From NCBI GenBank assembly GCA_016719575.1, contig JADJYV010000008.1, forward strand, positions 1-64,000: DNA of 64,000 nucleotides, in the 5' to 3' direction. This stretch comes from Pseudobdellovibrionaceae bacterium. GTDB taxonomy: Bacteria > Bdellovibrionota > Bdellovibrionia > Bdellovibrionales > Bdellovibrionaceae. Position 1 is the stretch's first letter. Each line of letters begins with the position of its first letter. Made by a program: the position numbers and the translations under genes. Below are positions 1 through 7,866 of this stretch, one piece after another. The notes beneath the pieces were generated by a model that saw only the letters and a list, made by a program, of their open reading frames with translations, was not told where the DNA came from and made no database searches.

Positions 1-3
1 TCG

Positions 4-2238
4 TTAGCTGATAAATAACATTTCTCGGTACTTTGGAAGTGGCCAGAAATCATCAGAAATTATACTTTCCATTTCATCACAAAGTTCGCGAAGTCCAAGC
101 ATAACTTCGGCAACATTTGTCGCATACATTTCTGACTTTTTAAATTCATCATGAGTGGCTTCTGCTTTAGATGAAAAATCATCTAAGTTGGACCGCTTGG
201 CCTTAGCTCCCTCTATCAAATCTGACAAACGATTTAAAGTTGAGATTTGAGGTGGTTTAACACCAACCGCCTTAGCGTCGGCGGCCGCTTTTGCAAGAAC
301 GCCATGATAAATGTAAGCCGCGGGCAATATTTGCGTGTCGAACATTTGCTTTAAACAATCCACTTCAATCTGCATATTCTTGATGTAACGCTCTAAACGC
401 ACGTGGAAACGAGAGTGCAATTCCGCTTCTGAAAAAATATTTAGCTTCGTGAACAATTCAATCGCACCTTTTTGCGTTAACTCCTTGAGAGCCTCAGGAG
501 ACTTTCTTAAATTGAGCAATCCACGACTTTTAGCTTCGGTCACCCACTCTTCTGAATAACCATTTCCTTCAAAGCGAATGGCTTTGGTCTCCTTGGCAAC
601 TTCCTTTAATACCTCAAATATTTTTGCATTGTCGGTACCACCCTTGATGCCTTTAGACTTTAGCAGATCGATAACCATGGAAATACCATCAGCCACGGCC
701 GCATTCACTGCAGTCACGGGAAATGCCGTATTTGCAGAAGAACCCACAGCTCGAAACTCAAATTTATTACCAGTAAATGCAAATGGTGACGTTCTATTCC
801 TGTCAGTGTTGTCTTTCAAAACTTCAGGTAATTTATCTAATCCCAGAGACAGCACAGCTTTTTCAGCGGAACCACCTTCAGCGATATTGCCAGCTTCGAT
901 ATCATTCATAATTTTGGTTAACATTTCACCTAAAAACATAGAAATGATTGCCGGAGGCGCCTCGTTGGCACCCAATCGGTGATCATTTCCAGAACTTGCT
1001 ATCGATGCTCTTAAGACTCCCGCGTGCTTATGAACTCCCTTAAGAATCCCTGCTAACACTAAAAGAAATCTCAAATTTTCATGTGGAGTTTTGCCTGGCT
1101 CTAACAGGTTCTCACCATGAAGATCTAAATTATTTGATTCAATTTGCATTGACCAATTATTATGTTTTCCACTTCCATTAACGCCCGCAAAGGGTTTTTC
1201 ATGCAAAAGAGTCTGGAATCCGTGGCGAATTCCAACTTTCTTCAAAACTTCCATCACAATTTGGTTGTGGTCAGTGGCAATATTGGCTTCTTCAAAAATA
1301 GGAGCTGATTCAAACTGACTCGGCGCCACTTCGTTGTGACGAGTTTTAATTGGCACTCCCAATTTATATAACTCATGCTCACTTTCACTCATAAAGGCAA
1401 GGACTCGAGCCGGAATACTGCCAAAATAGTGATCTTCTAACTGTTGCCCCTTCGGCGGCTGACCACCTACCAAAGTTCTACCGGACATTAAAAGATCAGG
1501 TCGCATTGTGTAAAAGGCACGATCGATCAAAAAATACTCTTGTTCTATTCCGAGTGTAGGAACAACTCGCAAAACATCCTTTTCACCTAACAAATGTAAA
1601 AGCTCAGTAACTTTTTTTGAAATCACATCCATAGAGCGAAGCAAGCCGGTTTTTTCATCCAAAGCATCTCCATGATAGGAGATGAAAATGGATGGAATAC
1701 AAAGTGTCTTAGACCCAGGTCCATCCATAATAAACATTGGCGATGAAGGATCCCAAGCAGCGTAACCGCGAGCTTCAAAGGTCGTTCTCATTCCACCGGA
1801 TGGAAAACTTGAGGCATCGGGCTCACTTTGAACCAATTGTGAACCGCTAAACTTTTCAAGCACGCGGCCACCATCTTCCATAGTCACGAAGGCATCATGC
1901 TTTTCTGCGGTCAATCCCGTCTGCGGCTGAAACCAGTGAGTGTAATGAGTCACTCCTTTGAGCAGCGCCCATTCTTTGACTGCCTGGGCAACGGCATTAG
2001 CTACTTCTAGTTCGAGCTTAGATCCAGTTTGAATTGTAGAAATCAATTTTTTGAAAACATCCTTAGGAAGCTTTTCTTTGAGACGTTGAGTATCAAAAGT
2101 ATTTTGCCCATAAAATTCTGAAATTTTTAATCTCTTGCCGGACTCATCTCTCGGTGGATCAAATTTTCTGGGGACACGATTTTGAACTTCTTTGATTGCA
2201 ATAAAGCGATGCTGAGCACCAACTGTGCTTGAACTCAT
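4..2238 (-). CDS. glnN: Glutamine synthetase type III
   Basis: Joins glutamate and ammonia at the cost of ATP, the entry of nitrogen into metabolism. At about 744 residues it has the length of the large GSIII class rather than the 450-residue GSI. Family signatures are visible: a THWFQPQTG / TAEKHD block near residues 100-115, then EPDASSFPSGG and FEARGYAAWDP near 145-165, and GKHNNWS in the catalytic half. I chose the ATG at 2238 because an AGGAG lies about 7 nt upstream; the frame is open 30 nt further, but without a ribosome site. The gene stands alone, transcribed away from the amylase insertion. The stop lies 4 nt inside the window, so the gene is complete. Confidence 0.95.
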   Translation of the reverse strand: MSSSTVGAQHRFIAIKEVQNRVPRKFDPPRDESGKRLKISEFYGQNTFDTQRLKEKLPKDVFKKLISTIQTGSKLELEVANAVAQAVKEWALLKGVTHYTHWFQPQTGLTAEKHDAFVTMEDGGRVLEKFSGSQLVQSEPDASSFPSGGMRTTFEARGYAAWDPSSPMFIMDGPGSKTLCIPSIFISYHGDALDEKTGLLRSMDVISKKVTELLHLLGEKDVLRVVPTLGIEQEYFLIDRAFYTMRPDLLMSGRTLVGGQPPKGQQLEDHYFGSIPARVLAFMSESEHELYKLGVPIKTRHNEVAPSQFESAPIFEEANIATDHNQIVMEVLKKVGIRHGFQTLLHEKPFAGVNGSGKHNNWSMQIESNNLDLHGENLLEPGKTPHENLRFLLVLAGILKGVHKHAGVLRASIASSGNDHRLGANEAPPAIISMFLGEMLTKIMNDIEAGNIAEGGSAEKAVLSLGLDKLPEVLKDNTDRNRTSPFAFTGNKFEFRAVGSSANTAFPVTAVNAAVADGISMVIDLLKSKGIKGGTDNAKIFEVLKEVAKETKAIRFEGNGYSEEWVTEAKSRGLLNLRKSPEALKELTQKGAIELFTKLNIFSEAELHSRFHVRLERYIKNMQIEVDCLKQMFDTQILPAAYIYHGVLAKAAADAKAVGVKPPQISTLNRLSDLIEGAKAKRSNLDDFSSKAEATHDEFKKSEMYATNVAEVMLGLRELCDEMESIISDDFWPLPKYREMLFIS

Positions 2239-2289
2239 AAACACTCCTTTTTTAAATGGGCCGAACACAATGCCTAACCCTGAGCGCCC

Positions 2290-2318
2290 ATAATCCCAAT
2301 CTTTATTCCGTAAAACAA
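2290..2318 (-). promoter_or_regulatory. Putative glnN sigma70-type promoter
   Basis: On the minus strand TTGTTT, 17 nt, then GATTAT, about 50 nt upstream of the glnN start. Each box matches four of six consensus bases, so this is only a candidate. No sigma54-type -24/-12 element was seen. Confidence 0.3.
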
Positions 2319-2361
2319 GTGGGAAGAGTAAATTTTTTTTAGAATATCCTAACTATTTGAA

Positions 2362-2386
2362 ATAAATCGTCTTTTTGGCGATTTAT
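2362..2386. other. Perfect 8-bp inverted repeat upstream of glnN
   Basis: ATAAATCG and CGATTTAT pair perfectly around a 9-nt T-rich loop. It lies between the insertion end and the glnN promoter candidate. It could be an operator or the terminator of whatever originally lay here; A/T-rich stems alone are weak evidence. Confidence 0.3.
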
Positions 2387-2443
2387 CAGAGCGCAAAAAC
2401 TACGAACCCTTGTCTCTAAATTTTTCTTTTCGACGACGGGGGA

Positions 2444-2486
2444 TCTGCGTGACAGGATTTGAACCTGCGACCTCTTGCACCCCAAG
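2444..2486 (-). repeat. Left 43-bp direct repeat (att-like tRNA-Pro 3' fragment)
   Basis: Identical over 43 bp to 4444-4486, covering the anticodon loop through the T arm and acceptor 3' side of tRNA-Pro. After it the sequence diverges (one mismatch, three matches, then unrelated), so the 5' half of a tRNA is missing and it cannot fold as a tRNA. Confidence 0.8.
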
Positions 2487-2696
2487 TAAGAGGTACTACC
2501 GGAATGATTGATTAGAGGGCTTCCCAGTGATTAAAGGATCTTGGGGAACAAGATAAGTTTAAATATCGATGCATATTACTGCAATTCGACAAGCGGCTCT
2601 ACGTCTGGCAATTTAAATCCATCCGTTAGCAAGTTTCGCCGCGATCGAGATCAATCAAAAACTTCGTTATTTTGTTTTTCATCCCATGCTTCATCA
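2487..2696. other. Gene-poor left part of the insertion
   Basis: About 210 bp between the left repeat and the amylase stop. The one short plus-strand frame here is Ser-rich and has no convincing ribosome site. On the minus strand short open pieces in different frames are interrupted by stops, which could be relics of a coding sequence, but I recognise no family. Confidence 0.4.
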
Positions 2697-4121
2697 TCAG
2701 GGTTCGCTCAACAAGACCATGGCGGATAATGCGGGCACAATAAATGTGGATCTGCCCCCTTGTCCGATCTGAATTGGATTTGCACAGTGTTTAGCTTCTG
2801 GCTCATAGGAAGGATCGAGGAGATTGCAGTAGCTGCCCGGAGCCAGGCCATGCTCAAGCGTCTCGGTCATCTTCGTGCTGGATGAATTGATAATGACAAA
2901 GCCCGTATCTCCACGACCGAAGGCAATGCGATCAGTGTCATTTGTCCAGTAGTGGTTAACTCTAAAGTGAGAATCCGTTCTGTTTCGGAATCGGACTAGA
3001 TTGAGAACCTCGGGTCTTCGATGCTCACAAGTCCATGCTTTGTTGCATTTGCCGGACGAATCGAGAATTGGCACTGTGAACTTATTGTTATCAACTGGAG
3101 GGCCTTGGTCGAAGTCTTTGAAATTATAACCCGAATATACTTGCGGGTTGCCATATGGCCAAGTGAGCATGAATACTTGGGCGAGCCGATATAACGCTTT
3201 ATTCGAATGAAAAGAAAGAATACCTGTTTCTGTCGAGCGCTCAAGATCATGATTTGTCACAAAAACAATGGCATCGCTGCTTGCAATGGGACCAACGCTG
3301 ACACGAGCGAGCGCACCTAACTTCTGGTTTAGAAACGCTTGAGCTACGAAAAAGGGATAAACGTAATCGGTGACATCGCCACTTCCAACGTAATCAGAAT
3401 AACGAATGATATCATTATAGCCCAGAATCAATTCTTGATAGACATAAGCTGGTGCCGGAAGTCGGCTGACGATAGCCGCAATATCACGAGCACGGATGTG
3501 TTTTGCAGCATCGATACGGAACCCACTGACTCCCATTTTAAGAAGTGAAGTCATATAGTCTAAAATTTTCTGTTGAACGTAGGTCGACTCGGTCTTCAAA
3601 TCAGCTAAATTGACCAACTCACAGTTCTGCACTTCATAGAGATCGCCATAATTAGCAATGTCGTCATTCCCATTGCGACCACAGTGATGAAAATCCCAAT
3701 CCGAATAAAGCGAAGGATACTGATAGTGTGAAAATGCCGTACCGCTAAATCCAACTCCCCTCGCCACACCGGCCATATGGTTAATGACAGTATCGGCGTA
3801 GATATCGACTCCTACTGCTTTGCAGCGACTCACCATATTTTTAAACTGTGCTTCATTGCCAGCACGCGAGATGAGTTGATAGCTGATAGGCTGGTAGCGG
3901 GTCCACCAGGGAGAACCCGGCAAATTGAGATGTTCTTGTGGCGGTGAGACTTGCGCTGCCGAAAAACCAGCAGGTCCTAATACCGCCTCACATTCTTTTG
4001 CTACATCGGCCCATGGCCACTCAAAAAGCTGCACAAAAACGGTTCGCGGCCCTCCTGCTTCAGTCCTCCAGCTGCTGGCCAAAATAAGAAGACAAATGAC
4101 AACTGCTGACACTCTAGACAC
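2697..4121 (-). CDS. Secreted alpha-amylase, animal-type (GH13)
   Basis: Endo-acting hydrolase of alpha-1,4-glucans in starch or glycogen. The sequence follows the animal/chloride-dependent type (GH13_24) rather than the common bacterial ones: FVQLFEW, SPPQEH, PWWTRYQPISY and VINHMAG in the first third. Catalytic residues are visible: nucleophile Asp in GFRIDAAKH, acid/base Glu in YQELI, and the third Asp in TNHD. I place the start at a GTG at 4121, with AAGG 9 nt upstream, which gives a normal signal peptide (hydrophobic core AVVICLLILA, cut after the TEA region); the frame is open to 4214, so a longer start cannot be excluded. It is the only gene of the tRNA-flanked insertion. Gene transfer is inferred from this context. 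Confidence 0.88.
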   Translation of the reverse strand: MSRVSAVVICLLILASSWRTEAGGPRTVFVQLFEWPWADVAKECEAVLGPAGFSAAQVSPPQEHLNLPGSPWWTRYQPISYQLISRAGNEAQFKNMVSRCKAVGVDIYADTVINHMAGVARGVGFSGTAFSHYQYPSLYSDWDFHHCGRNGNDDIANYGDLYEVQNCELVNLADLKTESTYVQQKILDYMTSLLKMGVSGFRIDAAKHIRARDIAAIVSRLPAPAYVYQELILGYNDIIRYSDYVGSGDVTDYVYPFFVAQAFLNQKLGALARVSVGPIASSDAIVFVTNHDLERSTETGILSFHSNKALYRLAQVFMLTWPYGNPQVYSGYNFKDFDQGPPVDNNKFTVPILDSSGKCNKAWTCEHRRPEVLNLVRFRNRTDSHFRVNHYWTNDTDRIAFGRGDTGFVIINSSSTKMTETLEHGLAPGSYCNLLDPSYEPEAKHCANPIQIGQGGRSTFIVPALSAMVLLSEP

Positions 4122-4440
4122 ATTCTCCACCCTTAGCTTTGGGTTTGTTTCTAAAACAGAGCCAAGCACATTTCGACCACGGGCGCGCTTGAAATCCCAA
4201 GTATGATATAACAAAAGTTAAAAATGATTTTCTCAATCGAGAATCCCCGATGAGAATCGTTCCACGGCGATCAGCTCGTGGTCAACATGCTCGCAGACCC
4301 AGGACCTTGGTCGCGTCTGCGCTTCTCCACTTTTTGAGTTGGAGTGGGCGCAGGCTTATCCGATAGACTCGCGGTGCCCTATTGGCTTCGCGCAAGTAAA
4401 CGTGCCGTTTTGACGGCACAACTTTGACACAACTTCAAAA
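4122..4440. other. Non-coding right part of the insertion
   Basis: About 320 bp between the amylase start and the tRNA-Pro gene, looking more G+C-rich than its surroundings. It presumably holds the amylase promoter. A minus-strand frame of about 40 codons without stop crosses it, but no family is recognisable. Several imperfect hairpins occur, including one around 4330-4360. Confidence 0.4.
4402..4419 (-). terminator. Hairpin downstream of tRNA-Pro
   Basis: GTGCCGT and ACGGCAC form a perfect 7-bp stem with a 4-nt loop, 22 nt past the tRNA 3' end on the minus strand. It is followed by GTTTAC rather than a clean T-run, so termination activity is uncertain. Confidence 0.4.
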
Positions 4441-4517
4441 TGGTCTGCGTGACAGGATTTGAACCTGCGACCTCTTGCACCCCAAGCAAGTGCTCTACCA
4501 AGCTGAGCCACACGCAG
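4441..4517 (-). tRNA. tRNA-Pro (anticodon GGG), CCA encoded
   Basis: Read on the minus strand it folds as a full cloverleaf: acceptor CTGCGTG with CACGCAG, D stem GCTC/GAGC, anticodon stem CTTGC/GCAAG with loop TTGGGGT (anticodon GGG), and T loop TTCAAAT. Discriminator A is followed by an encoded CCA. It lies 28 nt after the MerR-type gene on the same strand and may be co-transcribed with ihfA-merR. Its 3' 43 bp are duplicated 2 kb away. The copy lacking the CCA at 2441-2443 (TCC instead) suggests that the present CCA came with the insertion. Confidence 0.95.
4444..4486 (-). repeat. Right 43-bp direct repeat (inside tRNA-Pro)
   Basis: The tRNA-embedded copy of the repeat at 2444-2486; identity starts just inside the CCA and ends in the anticodon stem. 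Confidence 0.8.
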
Positions 4518-4545
4518 ACGGACTTATTAGAATTTAAATATAGAA

Positions 4546-5061
4546 CTACTTAAACAACTGACGCGTTCGACGGATATCCATTGCAAGATCGTCAAGGCGG
4601 TCATGGATGCTCTCTAGGCGATGAACAACCTGAGAGTAATCCTTTTCTTTTTTTACATGAGCCTTCAACTCTCTTAATGCATTTCGCGCCCCTTCAATCG
4701 AGAAACGATCACGATGCAAAAGTTTACGAATAAGAAAGGCATTTTCGACATCTTTGCGAGTGTACATTCGCTGATTATTGGAAGCTTTTTTAGGCTTCAA
4801 AAGATCAAATTCAGTCTCCCAATATCTGAGAACATATTGTTTGATCCCAAGCAAATCTGCCGCATCACCGATCTTAAAACCCATTTTGTCCGGAATAGAA
4901 TTGATTTCCTCAAGAAGCTTATCGTCACAAAGAGCCGCAGGAAGAGAAATCGGCTCGGACATCGTGATCGGAGCTACAGCGTCCGCCCCACGCAGTTCAG
5001 CCTGCACTTCGGCATGATTGTCAGCAAGCTCAATTTCAGGACTAGTTGTCGTCATCGTCAT
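4546..5061 (-). CDS. MerR-family transcriptional regulator
   Basis: Predicted DNA-binding protein of about 171 residues. After a variable N-terminal tail comes a MerR-type winged helix: FKIGDAADLLGI, LRYWETEFDLLKP, then a YTRKDVENAFLIRKLL helix, and finally a charged coiled-coil C-terminus for dimerisation. There is no effector-binding cysteine set. The gene starts inside the end of ihfA: four ATGs lie in the GAT/GAC repeat that encodes the IHF acidic tail, and the one at 5061 is 9 nt from an AAGG, so I chose it. The pair ihfA-merR after pheST is a familiar arrangement in delta-type proteobacteria. The target is unknown. Confidence 0.85.
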   Translation of the reverse strand: MTMTTTSPEIELADNHAEVQAELRGADAVAPITMSEPISLPAALCDDKLLEEINSIPDKMGFKIGDAADLLGIKQYVLRYWETEFDLLKPKKASNNQRMYTRKDVENAFLIRKLLHRDRFSIEGARNALRELKAHVKKEKDYSQVVHRLESIHDRLDDLAMDIRRTRQLFK

Positions 5062-5395
5062 CGTCATCATCCTTGAGGTGAGCATATTCCTCACCGTTGA
5101 GCATTGCCTTTAAAACCTGACTTGGGCGAAAGGTCAAAACATGCCGAGCGCTGATTGTAATCTGATCCCCCGTTTGAGGATTTCTTCCAATACGTTCATT
5201 TTTTCCACGAACTACAAAGTTGCCAAACCCAGATATTTTAACTTTTTCACCATTTTGCAAAACATCCTTGAGAGTATCAAAAACCAACTCCACCAACTCC
5301 GAGGCTTCCTTTTTAGAGAAGCCAATTTTTTGATACACCTTCTCAACAATATCTGCCTTAGTGACCGTGGACTTGCCTAGATTTTGTCCTGCCAT
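5042..5395 (-). CDS. ihfA: Integration host factor, alpha-type subunit
   Basis: Small DNA-bending protein of the HU/IHF family. It has the family core: TKADIVEKVY, the helix pair, VKISGFGNFVVR, and the DNA-inserting arm with GRNPQTGDQI (conserved Arg-Asn-Pro) near residues 65-75. The core is about 100 residues; the protein then ends in eight consecutive Asp and one Asn, an unusual acidic tail written by alternating GAC/GAT codons (5048-5071). That repeat also supplies the start codons of the next gene, so the two genes are translationally coupled. It follows pheT, as himA follows pheT in many proteobacteria. Confidence 0.93.
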   Translation of the reverse strand: MAGQNLGKSTVTKADIVEKVYQKIGFSKKEASELVELVFDTLKDVLQNGEKVKISGFGNFVVRGKNERIGRNPQTGDQITISARHVLTFRPSQVLKAMLNGEEYAHLKDDDDDDDDN

Positions 5396-5427
5396 AGAAC
5401 CTTCACTCCTTCGAAAACACTAAGGTT

Positions 5428-7866
5428 TTACCTTAATGCCACTCCAAACTGCTTCTTCAAAGACTCTACAATCTTCTGACTCACGTCAACTACCTGCTGA
5501 TCTTGCAGCGTGGCATTCTTGTCTTGGAAGGTCAGGCGGATCGCCACCGACTTCTGCCCCTTCTCCAGCTTATCGCCCTCGTAGACGTCAAAAATATCGG
5601 CCTTCGTTAAAATGCCAGTACCGATCTTGCGAATTTCTTTTATCAACTCTCCCACCTTCGTGGACTTTTTCATAACGAAGGCAAAGTCACGCTCGACCGC
5701 CGGAAACTTTGACAAGCTCTCAAAACGATAAGACCGAGGTTGCCCCTTATAGAGCTGATCCAAATCGAGTTCTGCGAATGCTACCGGGACTCTCACCTTA
5801 TGCTCTTCAAGCAACACGGGATGAAGAGTTCCCAAATATCCAACTTTCTTACCCTCAACCAAAAGGTGTGCAAACTGGCCACTATGTAAAAAGGCGGGAG
5901 CTTCGCTTCGGCTCTGAGGCGAAACCCAATTAAAGGAAGAAATATTCAGGCTTCTCAAAAGAACCTCAACCGCTGCTTTCACTTCGAAAACCAGAGGATG
6001 CTCCGCTGTTTTGCTCCACAACTGACTCAGGTGCCCCCACGCCATAATTCCCGTGCGATTTGTTTCTTTATAATCAGATTCTACTTTGTAAAAACAAGGC
6101 CCCACTTCGTACAGGCGCCCTTGATGGTTGCCATAGTTAAAGTTCATTGTGAGGTTTTTAAAAAGGCCCATGGCCAGAGAACATCTCATGATGTCCATTT
6201 CTTCATTAAGGGGGTTCATCACTTTGATACCCTCTTCTGAGACCGCGAGTCCCGCCGCCTTGAGCCCCTCGACTCCTCCTAAAAATTTTCTCTGCCCATG
6301 ACCGCTCACAAAGGAATAGTTAAAGGCCTGAGAATATCCCTGCCCTCGGAGAGTCTGCCCTAGCTTCATATTAAGCATAAAAGTTTTGTCGTGAAATGCG
6401 GGGCTCGCCAAAAACACCGGCAAAGACTCAGGAATATTCTCGTAACCGTGTAGCCGAGCGTACTCTTCGACAAGATCCATATCTTGCTCAAGATCAAAAC
6501 GGAAAGTCGGAGGCAAAACACTGTACTTACCACTCCCACCACTCACTTCGCAGCCGAGACGGCGCATAAAGCCCACAAACTTTTGTTCTTCGGCCTCGTA
6601 CCCCAAGCGATCCGAAACCATTTTCACCGAAATTTCAATCGCCGTCTTTTTGACTGGGTTCGGATAATAATCGTGATGATCTCCATAGGCGCTGCCACCA
6701 GCGAGCTGAACAATCAAATCTGCAGCGCGGTCCATGGCGCGCACAACTCCTTGAGGATCTACTCCACGACTAAAACGATAGGCTGAGTCCGTTTCGATTC
6801 CATGAGTCCGAGAGGTCTTGCGAACCGACATTGGCAAAAAGTACGCAGCCTCAATGAAAATATCTGTCGTCTCTGCGTTAACACCCGAGTTTTGTCCGCC
6901 CACAACTCCAGCCATCGCAATGGGTCGCTGCGAATCGCGAATCATCAACTCTGAACCTTGAAGGTTCAATTCTGTACCATCTAGCGTTTTAAACTTTTCA
7001 CTCACACCTGCCGCTGCAACGACTATCTTACGCCCCTCAATAAGTTTCGCATCAAAGGCGTGTAACGGCTGGCCAAATTCCATCATCACATAGTTCGTCA
7101 CATCGACTATATTATTGATCGGATTCAGACCCACCCCTTCAAGTCGCTTTTTAAGCCATTCTGGGCTTTCCTTCACAGTCACGCCGCTAACAAAGCGTCC
7201 CGCATAACGGGGGCAGAGCTCTGAGTTTTTTACTTCGAGGCTGATTTGTTTTTTTGTGGAACTATCAGAAAGACTCAAGCGACTCTCCAGCGGCTTAAGT
7301 TCCCTCCCCAAAATACAGGCTATCTCTCGCGCAAGGCCGTAATGACTAAGGCAGTCCGCCCGATTCGGAGTCACCTTGAGTTCAAAAATCACATCGTCAT
7401 AGCCACCATACTCAGCGAAAGGTTGTCCGATGGGCGCCGCTGGATTCAAAATAGCAATTCCATCGCTTTCGTTGGCAAGTCCCAATTCTTTGTAAGAACA
7501 CAACATGCCACCCGACTCTACTCCGCGAACCTTGGCCTTCTTGATCACAAAATTTCCAGGCAAGACGGCTCCCGGAAGTGCCACAATCACCCTGTCATTG
7601 GTTTTATGATTTTGAGCTCCGCACACAATTTGATGAACAACGCCCTCTCCGGTTGTAACTCGGCACAATGACAGCTTATCTGCATCAGGATGTTTATCTT
7701 TCTCAAGAATAAGACCCACCACCACCGCTTCATAATCTTTGGCGCGATTGATGGTTTCTTCAACCTCGAGACCCGCACGCGTGAGCAGCTCGCCCAACTC
7801 GTCTGGTTTTTTCAGAAATTCACTCACATCTACAAAATCTTGGAGCCACTTTAAACTTATCTTCAT
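5428..7866 (-). CDS. pheT: Phenylalanyl-tRNA synthetase beta subunit
   Basis: Large subunit of the alpha2beta2 enzyme that charges tRNA-Phe. At 812 residues it is full length. Domains in order: N-terminal EMAP/OB tRNA-binding region (near 40-150), B3/B4 editing region, B5 domain with RADCLSHYGLAREIA, catalytic-like core, and a C-terminal anticodon-binding ferredoxin-fold domain with SKFPAVERDFAF. Its ATG overlaps the pheS stop by four bases (ATGA), so the subunits are made in step. Confidence 0.96.
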   Translation of the reverse strand: MKISLKWLQDFVDVSEFLKKPDELGELLTRAGLEVEETINRAKDYEAVVVGLILEKDKHPDADKLSLCRVTTGEGVVHQIVCGAQNHKTNDRVIVALPGAVLPGNFVIKKAKVRGVESGGMLCSYKELGLANESDGIAILNPAAPIGQPFAEYGGYDDVIFELKVTPNRADCLSHYGLAREIACILGRELKPLESRLSLSDSSTKKQISLEVKNSELCPRYAGRFVSGVTVKESPEWLKKRLEGVGLNPINNIVDVTNYVMMEFGQPLHAFDAKLIEGRKIVVAAAGVSEKFKTLDGTELNLQGSELMIRDSQRPIAMAGVVGGQNSGVNAETTDIFIEAAYFLPMSVRKTSRTHGIETDSAYRFSRGVDPQGVVRAMDRAADLIVQLAGGSAYGDHHDYYPNPVKKTAIEISVKMVSDRLGYEAEEQKFVGFMRRLGCEVSGGSGKYSVLPPTFRFDLEQDMDLVEEYARLHGYENIPESLPVFLASPAFHDKTFMLNMKLGQTLRGQGYSQAFNYSFVSGHGQRKFLGGVEGLKAAGLAVSEEGIKVMNPLNEEMDIMRCSLAMGLFKNLTMNFNYGNHQGRLYEVGPCFYKVESDYKETNRTGIMAWGHLSQLWSKTAEHPLVFEVKAAVEVLLRSLNISSFNWVSPQSRSEAPAFLHSGQFAHLLVEGKKVGYLGTLHPVLLEEHKVRVPVAFAELDLDQLYKGQPRSYRFESLSKFPAVERDFAFVMKKSTKVGELIKEIRKIGTGILTKADIFDVYEGDKLEKGQKSVAIRLTFQDKNATLQDQQVVDVSQKIVESLKKQFGVALR

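Larger units (their letters stand above)
2444..4486. mobile_element. tRNA-Pro-flanked insertion carrying an amylase gene
   Basis: A block of almost exactly 2.0 kb bounded by 43-bp perfect direct repeats (2444-2486 and 4444-4486). The right copy is the 3' part of the intact tRNA-Pro(GGG) gene; the left copy is the same 3' part without the 5' half of the tRNA. This is the arrangement left by site-specific integration into a tRNA 3' end. Inside are only one recognisable gene, the alpha-amylase, and about 200 bp of undefined sequence on each side. No integrase, transposase or relaxase was found, so the element is either a decayed remnant or was mobilised in trans. Inference: horizontally acquired. 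Confidence 0.6.

Noticed and set aside
578..982. Long plus-strand frame inside glnN
   Set aside because: Antisense shadow of a well-conserved gene.
2444..2520. A second functional tRNA-Pro gene
   Set aside because: Only the 3' part matches; sequence on the 5' side of the anticodon stem cannot pair with it, so no cloverleaf forms.
2541..2729. Plus-strand frame of 62 codons
   Set aside because: No SD, Ser-rich composition and overlap with the amylase end; more likely chance.
4402..4419. Strong intrinsic terminator after tRNA-Pro
   Set aside because: The hairpin is good but lacks a T-run on the minus strand; kept only as a weak terminator candidate.
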